A DNA stretch of 57,180 nt from SBAX01 sp964646605 (GTDB lineage: Bacteria; Planctomycetota; Phycisphaerae; UBA1845), in the NCBI GenBank assembly GCA_964646605.1, contig CAZYEX010000138.1, positions 1 through 57,180 of the forward strand, read 5' to 3'. Below are positions 43,227 through 51,856 of this stretch, piece by piece (the first letter of the stretch is position 1; every line of letters starts with the position of its first letter). The position numbers and the translations under genes are program-made. The notes under the pieces are model-generated. The model had not been told where the DNA came from and did not search any database. It saw only the letters and a list, made by a program, of their open reading frames with translations.

Positions 43227-44365
43227 AGAAGATTCGGTTGTTCACCCCCGGTCCGACGATGGTTCCGGAGGAAGTTTTGTTGGAAATGGCCCGTCCGATG
43301 GAACACCACCGGACGTCCATCTACAAGGAATGGGTCAAGGAAGCACATGGGCTTTTGCAATATCTGTTCCAGACGAAGGGAACCTGCATCACGCTGGCGG
43401 GGAGCGGGACGGCGGCGGGGGAGGCGGCAATCGTGGGTTGTTGCCCGGCCGGTCATAAGGCACTGGTCGTGGACAACGGAAAGTTTGCCGAGCGGTGGCT
43501 GAAGGTCTGTACTACGTTCGGCATCGCACACACGCGGCTGCCGATCGAGTGGGGTCGCGGGGCGAAGGCGGCGGACATTCAGAAGGCCATGGACGCTGAT
43601 CCTAAGATTGACACGATTATTATGGTTCACAGCGAAACCTCGACGACGGCGTTGACGGACGTGGCGGGCATCGGGCGTCTGACGCGCGATCGTGGTGCGC
43701 TGCTCATCGTGGACGGCATCACGGCCGTGGGGGCGATCCCCTGCAAGATGGATGAGTGGGGCGTCGACGCGTACATCACCGGGTCGCAGAAGGCCCTGAT
43801 GTTGCCGCCGGGATTGGCGTTCGTGGCGGTCAGCGACCGGGCTTGGGAGCGGATTGAATCGGGGACGACGCCGGTCCTGTACAACGATCTGAAGGCGTAT
43901 CGGAAGTCACTGGCCGAGTGGGACGTGCCCTATACCCCGGCGGTGACCTTGGTACGGGGTCTTCTTTTGGTCCTGCGCGGCATCAAGCAGCGAGGGTTGG
44001 AGAGCATCTGGGCCGAGACGACGTTGCTGGCCCGTGCGACGCGGGCGGCGGCCCAAGACTTGGGGCTGAAGGTGTATCCGCAAGACCCGGTGGATTCCGT
44101 GACGGCGCTGGTGGTTCCGCAGGGGGTCGATGAGTCCGTGCTACGCAAGACCATGCGCGAAAAGCACGGCTTCCAAATCGCCGGCGGGCAGGGCGAACTC
44201 AAGGGGAAGATCATCCGGTTTTCCCACATGGGCTACGTGGACGCCTTCGACACGATCGGTGTGATTTCGGCGTTGGAGATGACGTTGGCTTCGCAAGGGT
44301 TCAAGTTCCAGGTCGGAGCGGGCGTTGCCGCCGCTCAACGAGTCCTGGCCGAGGGCGTGAAGTGA
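43223..44365 (+). CDS. Class V aminotransferase (alanine-glyoxylate / serine-pyruvate type)
   Basis: A 380-residue PLP enzyme. The family start is IRLFTPGPTMVPEEVLLEMARPMEHHRTSIY. The central part has VHSETSTTALTDVAGIGRL, DGITAVGAIPCKMDEWGVD and the lysine K190 in AYITGSQKALMLPPGLAFV. The C-terminus ends with a PLP-domain core ELKGKIIRFSHMGYVDAFDTIG. Known members convert alanine and glyoxylate, or serine and pyruvate; some serve serine synthesis in anaerobes. The ATG at 43223 overlaps the stop of hepT and the reading frame ends at the GTGA start of the next gene, so the set is a four-gene chain. Confidence 0.92.
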   Translation: MKKIRLFTPGPTMVPEEVLLEMARPMEHHRTSIYKEWVKEAHGLLQYLFQTKGTCITLAGSGTAAGEAAIVGCCPAGHKALVVDNGKFAERWLKVCTTFGIAHTRLPIEWGRGAKAADIQKAMDADPKIDTIIMVHSETSTTALTDVAGIGRLTRDRGALLIVDGITAVGAIPCKMDEWGVDAYITGSQKALMLPPGLAFVAVSDRAWERIESGTTPVLYNDLKAYRKSLAEWDVPYTPAVTLVRGLLLVLRGIKQRGLESIWAETTLLARATRAAAQDLGLKVYPQDPVDSVTALVVPQGVDESVLRKTMREKHGFQIAGGQGELKGKIIRFSHMGYVDAFDTIGVISALEMTLASQGFKFQVGAGVAAAQRVLAEGVK

Positions 44366-45093
44366 GTCCCGACGGACGGGCAGATTGGTCGATAGATTCG
44401 ACGATGTGCGAGCGGGTTATCTCTTCGCGGGTGGTTGTTGTTTCGGCGCGGACATGCGCGAGCGTGGTCAGTCGGTCGTTGCGCCGGTTTCTCTTGCCGG
44501 CGTGGATGGCGCTGGTACTGAGCGGCTGCGTTTCGGCCGGGCAACAGGCCCTAACCGCCAGAGACAACGAACAGTTGCGGCGAGATAAGGAGCGTCTGGA
44601 ACGGTCGGTTAGCGAACGCGATGCGGACTTGGCCGCGGTCCGCAAACAGGTCTCGGACTTGCAGGGGTTCGGACCCGATCGCTGGGGGCAACTGTATTCA
44701 CCGGTGAAGCTGGAGATCGTCAGCTTGTCGGGAGGGGCCGATTACGACGGCGTCGCGGGCGACGACGGCGTGACGGTGCATCTTCGTCCCAAGGATATCG
44801 AGGGGGATGCGGTCAAGGTTCCGGGAAAGATCAAGATTCAGCTTTTGGACAACAGCAACCTTGCGTCGCCGAGACTGCTGGGGGTGTACGTTTTCCATGA
44901 TCTCGAGCAGGTGCGGAGGCTTTGGCACGGCAAATTCGCCACGCAGCACTACACACTACGGTGCCCGTTCTCCACAGGGGTGTCCCTGCCCGACTCGCGA
45001 AAAATCCTCGTGAGCGCTGAGTTCGTGGACATGCTGAGCGGGGGGACGTTGACGGCGAGCCGTGAGGTTGAGTTTTCCACGCCCGTGCGGTAA
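44362..45093 (+). CDS. Lipoprotein with coiled-coil start, unknown function
   Basis: The frame opens at a GTG that overlaps the stop of the aminotransferase gene (GTGA). The lipobox LVLSGC places the lipid Cys at residue 56 of this frame; a start at GTG 44464 gives a normal 22-residue leader (RSLRRFLLPAWMALVLSGC). The mature protein starts with QQALTARDNEQLRRDKERLERSVSERDADLAAVRKQVSDLQ, a coiled coil of about five heptads. It continues with a beta-rich domain (VKLEIVSLSGGADYDG...VTVHLRPKDIEGDAVKVPGKIKIQLLD...LRCPFSTGVSLP) not recognised. It probably sits in the envelope and interacts through the coiled coil. Confidence 0.72.
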   Translation: MSPDGRADWSIDSTMCERVISSRVVVVSARTCASVVSRSLRRFLLPAWMALVLSGCVSAGQQALTARDNEQLRRDKERLERSVSERDADLAAVRKQVSDLQGFGPDRWGQLYSPVKLEIVSLSGGADYDGVAGDDGVTVHLRPKDIEGDAVKVPGKIKIQLLDNSNLASPRLLGVYVFHDLEQVRRLWHGKFATQHYTLRCPFSTGVSLPDSRKILVSAEFVDMLSGGTLTASREVEFSTPVR

Positions 45094-45097
45094 GCGC

Positions 45098-45126
45098 TTG
45101 GCGCGGCGGCGAGTTTGGTCTATACT
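45098..45126 (+). promoter_or_regulatory. Sigma-70 promoter upstream of clpS
   Basis: TTGGCG (45098-45103) and TATACT (45121-45126) are 17 bases apart; the -10 matches the consensus at 5 of 6 positions and the -35 at 4 of 6. It begins five bases past the stop of the lipoprotein gene. Transcription should start near 45133, so the long in-frame start at 45115 cannot be used from this promoter. Confidence 0.7.
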
Positions 45127-45180
45127 GGTGGGGTTGGTCGAACCGGGCATCGGCGCCCGGCGTGGCTTGCGGGCTTGATA

Positions 45181-45543
45181 TTGCGGATCACACCGGTGGG
45201 TGAAAAGGCGATTACCGCTGCGGTGGAGGAAGGGGTTGAGGCAGGCACGACCCCCGTCTCCACACCGACGAAGAAGCCAGCCGCCCCCTCGCGCAAGCCT
45301 CAGAAACTGCCCCCCTACAAGGTTTTGCTCCACAACGACGACGTAAACACGTTCGAGCAGGTCGTCGCGGCGATCCTCAAGCTGACAGGGCTTCAGGCGG
45401 AAGAAGCCGTGCTGCGGACGCTGCAGGCTCACGAAACCGGCGTCGCACTCCTGTTGGTCACTCACAAGGAGCGGGCGGAACTCTACCAGGATCAGTTTTC
45501 GACCTTCCAAATCACAACCACGATCGAACCGGACCGCTTGTAG
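45181..45543 (+). CDS. clpS: ATP-dependent Clp protease adaptor ClpS
   Basis: ClpS binds N-degron proteins and hands them to ClpAP or ClpCP. The core PYKVLLHNDDVNTFEQVVAAILKLTGL, then VLRTLQAHETGVALLLVTHKERAELYQDQF, matches the family, including the HNDDxNT loop that binds the N-terminal residue. The N-terminal tail of about 40 residues is flexible and Thr/Pro-rich. The start is uncertain: TTG 45181 is given here, GTG 45196 is equally plausible. A predicted promoter at 45098-45126 excludes the TTG at 45115. No clpA or clpC gene is in the window. Confidence 0.9.
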   Translation: MRITPVGEKAITAAVEEGVEAGTTPVSTPTKKPAAPSRKPQKLPPYKVLLHNDDVNTFEQVVAAILKLTGLQAEEAVLRTLQAHETGVALLLVTHKERAELYQDQFSTFQITTTIEPDRL

Positions 45544-45941
45544 GGTACCGCGACGGTCGCAGCAAACCGGCAACATTCTTGCGGCAACGCAATATTAGAA
45601 GTGTCGATGGTTTGTGCCGTGGCGGGCCCCGGGGTCTCGGAGGGCTTCACATGCTCGGCGGGCGACAGCTCGAAGTGGGGCCCTTGCCTTGCAGTTTTTG
45701 GGGGGGTGTCTCAAACGGGACGCCGAACGAGTGACTCGTCACTGAGGTCCGGCGGGTGGACAGACGGTGAGGGCGGCCGCGAGTTGCCTTCTCGGCGGAG
45801 GATGGTTCGCCGATAAAATGTTTGCCGCGCGCGTCGGGACCGCTGGACGACCGCGGACCGGGAGTGTAGAGTTTAGTAGGACTGCTGCCGTATGCACAGA
45901 CCCGCCGAGGTTGTGGACCCAACGAAAGTGGAGGACTCGCC
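45544..45941. other. Intergenic region upstream of the secretin-like gene
   Basis: About 400 bases separate clpS from the secretin-N-like gene. Short frames here look like shadows. A ribosome site AGTGGAGGA lies at the right end, just before the GTG at 45942. I see no RNA gene and no confident promoter. Confidence 0.4.
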
Positions 45942-46805
45942 GTGAGTAGCGCGAAACGATGGACCGTCGCCGGGTGGTTGGTTTGCTCTTTCGCGATGTC
46001 GGTGGGGGCTCAGCAGCCCGCAGCCGAAAGCGAGGAGGCGACGCCGCCCAAGGGCGCCGGGGAAGCTCTTCCGGCGCGGGCGTCATCTCGGGCCTCGGAA
46101 GATCTGCTCCGCAAGCGCGTCGATCACATTGATTGGCAGGACAAGACCTTCGAGGACGTTCTGCAGTGGCTACGCGAGGAAGGCGAGGGGCGGGTCAACG
46201 TGGTCCCCCGATGGGGTCCTCTGGGAGTGGAGAACATCAACCGCGAGTCGCTGGTTACGCTCCAGCTCAACAACACGACGATCGCGGATGCCCTGGACGA
46301 AGCGTTTGGGCAGCTTTCCGAGGACAATGAGATACGCTATCGCGGCGTGGCCAACAAGTTGACGATCTCCACGCGGCAGGATTTCGAGCGAAAACTGCAC
46401 ACGCAGATTTACGATGTGACGGACATGATGTTCCGCGTTCCGGATTTCGGGCGTACGGCCCCGCAGATCGATCTGCAGCGCACCAAGAGCGGCGGGGGCG
46501 GCAGCGGCGGCGGTGGGGGCGGTCAATCCGTATTTGGCGGCGGGGGCGGTTCGTCGCAACAGGACCAGGAGTCCGGTCAACAGGCGGAGCAAGAGATCGA
46601 GGAACGGCTTCAGAAACTGCGGGACCTGATCCAAAACTCCATCGCCCGCGAGACGTGGGACCGCACGGGTCAGGAAGGGTCCACCGTGGCGGCCGGTGCG
46701 GTTACGGGCCAGGGACGGATCGAGATTTTCAATCGCGCGCTGGTGATTACCAACACCATCGAGGTTCACGAGATGATCGCGGGGCGGTTTGCGTTCGGGA
46801 ACTAG
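45942..46805 (+). CDS. Exported protein with secretin/STN-like domain and Gly-rich linker
   Basis: A 287-residue exported protein that starts at GTG after GGAGGA. The signal peptide ends SVGAQ. Residues 60-160 (VDHIDWQDKTFEDVLQWLREEGEGRVNVVPRW...LVTLQLNNTTIADALDEAFGQL) resemble secretin N-domains or the STN domain of TonB receptors. A Gly/Ser-rich linker (residues about 184-206, with runs such as GGGGSGGGGGG) and a Gln/Glu-rich helix (QQDQESGQQAEQEIEERLQKLRDLIQNSI) follow. The C-terminus TGQGRIEIFNRALVITNTIEVHEMIAGRF looks like a second short domain of the same type. No secretin pore domain is present. In planctomycetes such proteins accompany type II/IV-like secretion genes, but none is adjacent. 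Confidence 0.7.
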   Translation: MSSAKRWTVAGWLVCSFAMSVGAQQPAAESEEATPPKGAGEALPARASSRASEDLLRKRVDHIDWQDKTFEDVLQWLREEGEGRVNVVPRWGPLGVENINRESLVTLQLNNTTIADALDEAFGQLSEDNEIRYRGVANKLTISTRQDFERKLHTQIYDVTDMMFRVPDFGRTAPQIDLQRTKSGGGGSGGGGGGQSVFGGGGGSSQQDQESGQQAEQEIEERLQKLRDLIQNSIARETWDRTGQEGSTVAAGAVTGQGRIEIFNRALVITNTIEVHEMIAGRFAFGN

Positions 46806-46813
46806 CGGCGACG

Positions 46814-46843
46814 ACGCGTGAGGCGCCGGACGCGTGCGTTTTT
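46814..46843 (+). terminator. Possible terminator after the secretin-like gene
   Basis: Two ACGCGT elements (46814-46819 and 46830-46835) form a short self-complementary stem with a 10-base loop, followed by GCGTTTTTG. It starts 9 bases past the stop codon. The stem is only 6 bp, so the call is tentative. Confidence 0.4.
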
Positions 46844-46865
46844 GTTCGACGGGCGCCGGCAACGG

Positions 46866-47162
46866 TTAGGATCGATCGGGTTGGAGGGCGGCGCGAACGG
46901 CGTCGGCTTCAGCCCCGTCGATCCTGATTGTTTTCAAGGGCGAGCCGTGCCCGGCGATGACAGTCACTTGACTCTTGGGCAGTGACAACCGTTTGGCGAG
47001 GAAGGCGACGAGTTCGGCGTTGGCTTTGCCCTTTTCCGGCGCCGCGGCGACGGCCAGCCGCACCCGTCCGTCCCACTCGCCCAAGAGTTTGGTCCGCGAG
47101 GCGCCGGGAACGACCTTGAGAGGCAGGAAGACCGACCGGCCCTCGGTGCGTAATTGGATCAC
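46866..47162 (-). CDS. DUF167 (YggU-like) protein
   Basis: A 98-residue DUF167 protein. It has PLKVVPGASRTKLLGEWDGRVRLAVAAAPEKGKANAELVAFLAKRLSLPKSQVTVIAGHGSPLKTIRI, which is the core of the family, including the AAPEKGKAN signature. YggU-type proteins occur in most bacterial phyla and are often near proC, as here (divergent, start codons 178 bases apart). The biological role is unknown. Confidence 0.92.
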   Translation of the reverse strand: MIQLRTEGRSVFLPLKVVPGASRTKLLGEWDGRVRLAVAAAPEKGKANAELVAFLAKRLSLPKSQVTVIAGHGSPLKTIRIDGAEADAVRAALQPDRS

Positions 47163-47252
47163 GTCGGCATTCTATACGTCCACGGGATGCGGCGGCAGCG
47201 TCCGAGGCGGCGCCGATGCGGGGAGGGATGGCGTTCGCTCGGCGTACGCGGG

Positions 47253-47309
47253 TGCGCCACCCACGAGGGGTGGCGCAACATGGGGCGGTCCGCGGGCTTG
47301 CGCCCGCGG
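47253..47309. repeat. Tandem GC-rich hairpins upstream of proC
   Basis: The first hairpin has arms TGCGCCACC (47253-47261) and GGTGGCGCA (47269-47277). The second has arms CCGCGGGC (47290-47297) and GCCCGCGG (47302-47309). Both stems are perfect. They lie between the yggU-like and proC genes, 30 bases before the proC start, and differ in sequence from the hairpin array at 10374-10846, though built on the same plan of two hairpins in succession. Confidence 0.75.
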
Positions 47310-47339
47310 CTCTGCTGGGGTTGGAAGAGGGACGGCATC

Positions 47340-48158
47340 ATGGGACGACCACGCGAGATTGGGGTGATCGGGGCGGGGAACGCGGCGGAGGGCATTGTCC
47401 ACGGAATCGTACGCAACACGCTTCTTTTTGCCGACCGGATCATCGCCTCCGACCCCAGCGAGGCACGTCGAAGACTTTTTGCGGAACGGTTCAACATCGC
47501 GGTAACCCAGGACAACCGGGCGGTGGTGGCGGAGAGCGACATCATTATCCTGGCGGTGAAACCACAGCAGTACGTAGAGATGTGCCGGGGCATCGCGGAT
47601 TTGATTTCCGACGATCATTTGATCGTGTCGATCATGGCCGGGGTCTCCACGCGGGCGATCGAGGGGATGTTCACGGGTCGCCGGGCGCGGGTGGTGCGGG
47701 CCATGCCCAACTTGCCGATTCACGTGGGGGCGGGAATGGCCGGCGTGTGCAAGGGGCAGTTCGCGCAGGAGGTGGACTTGCTTCGGGCGCAGCGGATCTT
47801 TGAGGCCGGGGGCAGGTGCATCGTCATCGGGGATGAGTCGCAGATGGACGCGGTGACCGCGGTGTCAGGTTCCGGACCGGCATATTTTTACTACTTTGCG
47901 GAGGCGTTGATCGAGGCCGGGCAGCGCGCGGGGCTTTCGCGGCAGCAGTCGGAGATTCTGGCCAAGCAATCGTGCCTGGGAGCGGCGCGAATGATGCTGG
48001 AATCGGGCGAGTCGCCCCAGGTTTTGCGGGAGAAAGTGACCTCGCCGGGCGGGACGACGCAGGCGGCGATCGAAACCATGACCCGCCATCACGTTTTTGA
48101 GCACATTTGCGAGGGGATTCTGGCGGCGTGGAAGCGCGGTCAGGAGCTGGGGCGCTGA
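47340..48158 (+). CDS. proC: Pyrroline-5-carboxylate reductase ProC
   Basis: ProC makes proline from pyrroline-5-carboxylate with NAD(P)H. The 272-residue protein opens with the dinucleotide motif IGVIGAGNAAEGIVHGI, followed by IIILAVKPQQYVEM and VRAMPNLPIHVGAGM. The C-terminal half has the signature VSGSGPAYFYYFAEALIEAG and KVTSPGGTTQAAIE, all typical of ProC. The start at 47340 follows AGAGGGA; a longer frame to 47154 runs through hairpin repeats. It lies upstream of a long TPR lipoprotein gene. Confidence 0.95.
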   Translation: MGRPREIGVIGAGNAAEGIVHGIVRNTLLFADRIIASDPSEARRRLFAERFNIAVTQDNRAVVAESDIIILAVKPQQYVEMCRGIADLISDDHLIVSIMAGVSTRAIEGMFTGRRARVVRAMPNLPIHVGAGMAGVCKGQFAQEVDLLRAQRIFEAGGRCIVIGDESQMDAVTAVSGSGPAYFYYFAEALIEAGQRAGLSRQQSEILAKQSCLGAARMMLESGESPQVLREKVTSPGGTTQAAIETMTRHHVFEHICEGILAAWKRGQELGR

Positions 48159-48313
48159 TTCCAGGGACATTCCCCGATCCGATCGCTGCGTTCGCTTGAC
48201 CGGACCCCGCCGGGGCGTACAAATGCAGGGGCGAAGGCACGCCCGGGGAGCGGATTGCGGGTGTGTGGATCGCCGGAAGGATTACCAAGCACTTGTCGCG
48301 CGGAGCTTCGTGG

Positions 48314-51300
48314 ATGAATCGATGGTTCCTGCTCCTGGCGGTCGAGGCGATGATGCTCGACCTACTCCTTTCGGGATGCACGGCTGGTTCCGGCGGAGGA
48401 CGTTCCGGGCCGGTCGCGGCGGACGTGGACTTGGGGCGGGCGTCGCTTCCGATGTCGAAGATCGACCCGCCGATCGAGAAACCGAAAAAGCCCGCGTCGT
48501 TTGTGCCCCTTTCGGATCGCGGCGTGAAACAGATCGCGGCGGCGAAGCGGCTGGTGGACGAGCAGCGGTACACCGAGGCGTCGATCGAGTTGGAGCGTGC
48601 GCTGCGTTACGACCCGAACCACCCCGAGGTCCACCGCGCCTTGGCGCTGTTGCACTGGCAGGCCGGGAACATCGAGCGGGCGCGGACCCATGCCCAGCGG
48701 GCGATCGAGGGCGATCCCGACGCGGCGGCTCCGCACTACGTGCTGGGTCGGTGCCACGCGATGGCAGGCGAAAAGGCCGAGGCCCTGAAAGCCTATCGAA
48801 CGGCTGCGGCGTGCAGCGATCTGGAGGCGGAGAGCGAGACGGCGACGCTGGCGCATTATCATCTGGCGCAGGCGCTGGGGGGCGAGGGGTATCTGGAGGC
48901 GGCGCTGCGGGAGTTCGAGGCTTTCGAACGCTCGGCGGCGACGGCGGCGACATCCACCACGCGATTGGAATTGGCGGCACTGCTTCGTTCGACGCGAGGG
49001 ATGGCGGGCGAGGAACGTTCCAAGGTCTTTGAGAAACTCGGGCGATTCGCGGAGGCGGCGGCGGCCCTGGCTCCGGCGGTCTCAGCGGCACCGGCGGACG
49101 TCGAGCGAGGCAAGCGGTATGCACGGCTTCTGGCTCGAGCCGGTCGGTACACGGAGGCTTTGACCGCGGCGCGATCCGTTCCCGCGGACGATGCCGAGTT
49201 CGTGGCGTTTCTCTCCGATCTTCATCAGCAGGCGGGTCATCCGGGGCGGGTCATCGACGACCTGCGGGCCCGGGTCGAGGCCCGTCCCGACGATCCACTG
49301 CCGGTGCTGAATCTCTCCGACGCCCTTGTTCGGCTCAAGAAACCCGTGGACGCGACGAAAGAATTGCAGGGCTTCCTGGAACGCAACGGCGACGCACACG
49401 CGGTGCGATTGAAGCTGCTGGATGTTTTGACGGGTCGTGGTGAATGGTCGCAGGTCTTGTCGGTTTGCGGGGAGGGCATTCGCCGCCAGCCGGAGCGAGC
49501 GGTCGAGTATGAAGCACGGCTCGCGCCGTGTGCGGCCGATGCTCTCGCCGTGGAGGCGATCCTTCGCGCCGGCGGCGAGGAGTCGGAGGATTTCGCGGGG
49601 GCCTATCTTCGCGGATGGCTGGCGGCGAAGGCCGGGCGGATGGAGACGGCGGAGGCGCTGTTGCGGCGAAGCGTGGAGCGTGAACGGACTTTCACCCCCT
49701 CGCGGGCAGCGCTCGCCGAGCTGTACCTTGAGACGTTTCGCTATGACGAGGCCTTGGCGATGGCGGCCCGAACCGATCCCGATCGGGCGGGGGATGCACG
49801 TCTGGAGCGCATCCTGGGGCGCGTGCATGACCGCCTCGACGACATTGACCGGGCCGAGTTCCACTTCCGCGCCGCGACTCAACTGGACCGTACTGACGTG
49901 GAGTCGATGTACGCCCTGGCACAGTTGTATCGTCGCTCCGACCGGGCCCTGCAATCGCAGCGGCAGTTGCGGGTTCTGCTCGAAAAGGACGCGGACCATG
50001 AAGCGGCCCGCGAACTTCTGGCGCTCTTGTATCTGAAGGAGGGCAAAGCCGACATCGCCGTGCAGGAAATCGAGGAACTGCGGCGTCGTTCCAAGAGCCC
50101 TACGACCATCGCACGCTGTCGGACCCTCCTGGAGGGCGACCTCCGGCGCGACGCCGCGGCGCGGCGAGAGGTGTTGTTGAAGGCGATGGAGGAGGGGACG
50201 CCGGACGCGCTCACGTGGATCGCGGTGGCGGAAACGTATGAGGAAGACCAGGCCGGGGCCGCGCGGGAGGCGTATCTGAAGGCCTTGGAACTGGACCCCG
50301 AAAACGAGGAGGCGGGGCTGGGCGCGGTGCGTTCTTCGCAGGCCCTTCTGCAGTTCGAAGAGGCGGCGGAGCGCCTGGAACAACTTCTTCATCAGCGACC
50401 CAATCGCCACGAATGGCGTTTGTCACTGATCGAGGTGTACTCGGTGATCCAGGATTTCGAGGCGGCGTTGTCGCTTGCGCAGAAGGGGGCGTCGACGGAG
50501 CGCCTGCCGCCCAATCGTCAGCGACTCTATCGTGTGGACATGATCGAGGCCCTGAACGATCTGGGCCGTGCGGAGGAGACGATCGAACACCTGCGGGCTT
50601 GGTCGTTGGGCGACGCCGATCAGCGGGAGTGGAAGTTGCGGCTCGCGGACGCCTTGGATGACGCCAAGCGGTCGGACGAGGCGGTTGCGGTGTATGCCGA
50701 TCTGGTCCGTGCTGATGGAAAGGACCGCGCGGCGCGAAGCAACCTGATTGCAGCGCTGGGTCGTGCCAAGCGGCATGATCGTGCGGCGCAGTTTGCGTTG
50801 GATTGGTTGTCGGACGATCCCGAGAACGACCAATGGGTGTGGCTGCTGGCGACGGCGCAGGCCAATGCGGAGAAGCTCGACGACGCCCTGGAGCTGGTGA
50901 AGGCGCGTTTGCGGCGCACGGCCAATCGCGAAGGGTTCCAGGATTTTCTCATCACGCGATTGTCCATCGCCAAGCGACATGACGAGTGCGTCAAGTTGAT
51001 CGAGGCGCTCACCGACGAAGTCGTGTCGATTCTGCGGATGCTGTCGGAGGGCGGTCGTCGTCGCCCGGTGGAGCCGCCGCCGCCGGAGGCCGTCATTCAT
51101 CGACCCAATGAGCCGTCCTCGTTGGAGTCCATGCAGGAACGCCTCGAGGAACTGCGTTCGCGGCTCGCGATGCAGTTGATCTTGAGCAAACGTTTTCGAG
51201 ACGCGGAGCAGCAGATTACGTCGTGGTTGGAGGGGACGAATGATCCGCAAACTCGGGCTCGTTACCTGCTTGCTTTGGCGGAATGCCAGCGGGCACAAGG

Positions 51301-51799
51301 GAATGAGCTTCAGGCGGGGGAGATTCTCGATCGTACGCGGGTCATGGTGCCCACGGACCCGACGCTCAACAACGACGTGGCGTACCTGTGGATCGACCGG
51401 GGCATCAAGCTGGACGAGGCCGAGCCGTTGATCCGTTACGCCGTGGGGCGTTTGCCGCGGCAGGCGGCCTATCTCGACACCTACGGGTGGTTGCTTTACA
51501 AGAGGGGTGAGTTTGCTGCGGCCAAGAAGTGGCTGTTGCGGGCCAATCACGCTCGGGAGGGCAAGGACCCGGTGATTCACGATCACCTAGGAGACACGGT
51601 GTGGCACTTGGGTGAGTCGGCCAAGGCCCTCGAGCACTGGCGCGAAGCGGTCCAACTGACCAACGAGAGGGACCCGGAAGCGCGGGTCAGCGACGACGAG
51701 CGTCGGGTCCGTACGGTGACTCCGCAGAAGATCGAGGAGGCCGAGGCGGACCGCAAGCCGCCGGTCGCTCCGTTGGGTGAGGCGGTTAAGGCGAAATGA
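48314..51799 (+). CDS. Large tetratricopeptide-repeat lipoprotein
   Basis: A 1161-residue lipoprotein. The signal peptide has the lipobox LLLSGC with Cys22. TPR motifs recur along nearly the whole chain. Examples are ASIELERALRYDPNHPEVHRALALLHW, QAGNIERARTHAQRAIEGDPDAAAPHYVLG and KAYRTAA near the N-terminus, LGRVHDRLDDIDRAEFHFRAATQLDRTDVESMYALAQLYRRS in the middle, and KRGEFAAAKKWLLRANHAREGKDPVIHDHLGDTVWHLGESAKALEHWREAVQL at the end. About 20 repeats are likely. Such proteins in planctomycetes may organise envelope or polysaccharide export machinery. The start at 48314 is supported by GGAG 8 bases upstream. Confidence 0.87.
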   Translation: MNRWFLLLAVEAMMLDLLLSGCTAGSGGGRSGPVAADVDLGRASLPMSKIDPPIEKPKKPASFVPLSDRGVKQIAAAKRLVDEQRYTEASIELERALRYDPNHPEVHRALALLHWQAGNIERARTHAQRAIEGDPDAAAPHYVLGRCHAMAGEKAEALKAYRTAAACSDLEAESETATLAHYHLAQALGGEGYLEAALREFEAFERSAATAATSTTRLELAALLRSTRGMAGEERSKVFEKLGRFAEAAAALAPAVSAAPADVERGKRYARLLARAGRYTEALTAARSVPADDAEFVAFLSDLHQQAGHPGRVIDDLRARVEARPDDPLPVLNLSDALVRLKKPVDATKELQGFLERNGDAHAVRLKLLDVLTGRGEWSQVLSVCGEGIRRQPERAVEYEARLAPCAADALAVEAILRAGGEESEDFAGAYLRGWLAAKAGRMETAEALLRRSVERERTFTPSRAALAELYLETFRYDEALAMAARTDPDRAGDARLERILGRVHDRLDDIDRAEFHFRAATQLDRTDVESMYALAQLYRRSDRALQSQRQLRVLLEKDADHEAARELLALLYLKEGKADIAVQEIEELRRRSKSPTTIARCRTLLEGDLRRDAAARREVLLKAMEEGTPDALTWIAVAETYEEDQAGAAREAYLKALELDPENEEAGLGAVRSSQALLQFEEAAERLEQLLHQRPNRHEWRLSLIEVYSVIQDFEAALSLAQKGASTERLPPNRQRLYRVDMIEALNDLGRAEETIEHLRAWSLGDADQREWKLRLADALDDAKRSDEAVAVYADLVRADGKDRAARSNLIAALGRAKRHDRAAQFALDWLSDDPENDQWVWLLATAQANAEKLDDALELVKARLRRTANREGFQDFLITRLSIAKRHDECVKLIEALTDEVVSILRMLSEGGRRRPVEPPPPEAVIHRPNEPSSLESMQERLEELRSRLAMQLILSKRFRDAEQQITSWLEGTNDPQTRARYLLALAECQRAQGNELQAGEILDRTRVMVPTDPTLNNDVAYLWIDRGIKLDEAEPLIRYAVGRLPRQAAYLDTYGWLLYKRGEFAAAKKWLLRANHAREGKDPVIHDHLGDTVWHLGESAKALEHWREAVQLTNERDPEARVSDDERRVRTVTPQKIEEAEADRKPPVAPLGEAVKAK

Positions 51800-51856
51800 T
51801 GCGATGTACGGTGCGTGCCCCGCAGGCACCATGACGTTCAGGACGGGAGTCGCGGC

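Noticed and set aside
45115..45180. Upstream extension of clpS from TTG 45115
   Set aside because: A promoter with a good -10 lies within it, so this part is unlikely to be transcribed in the clpS message.
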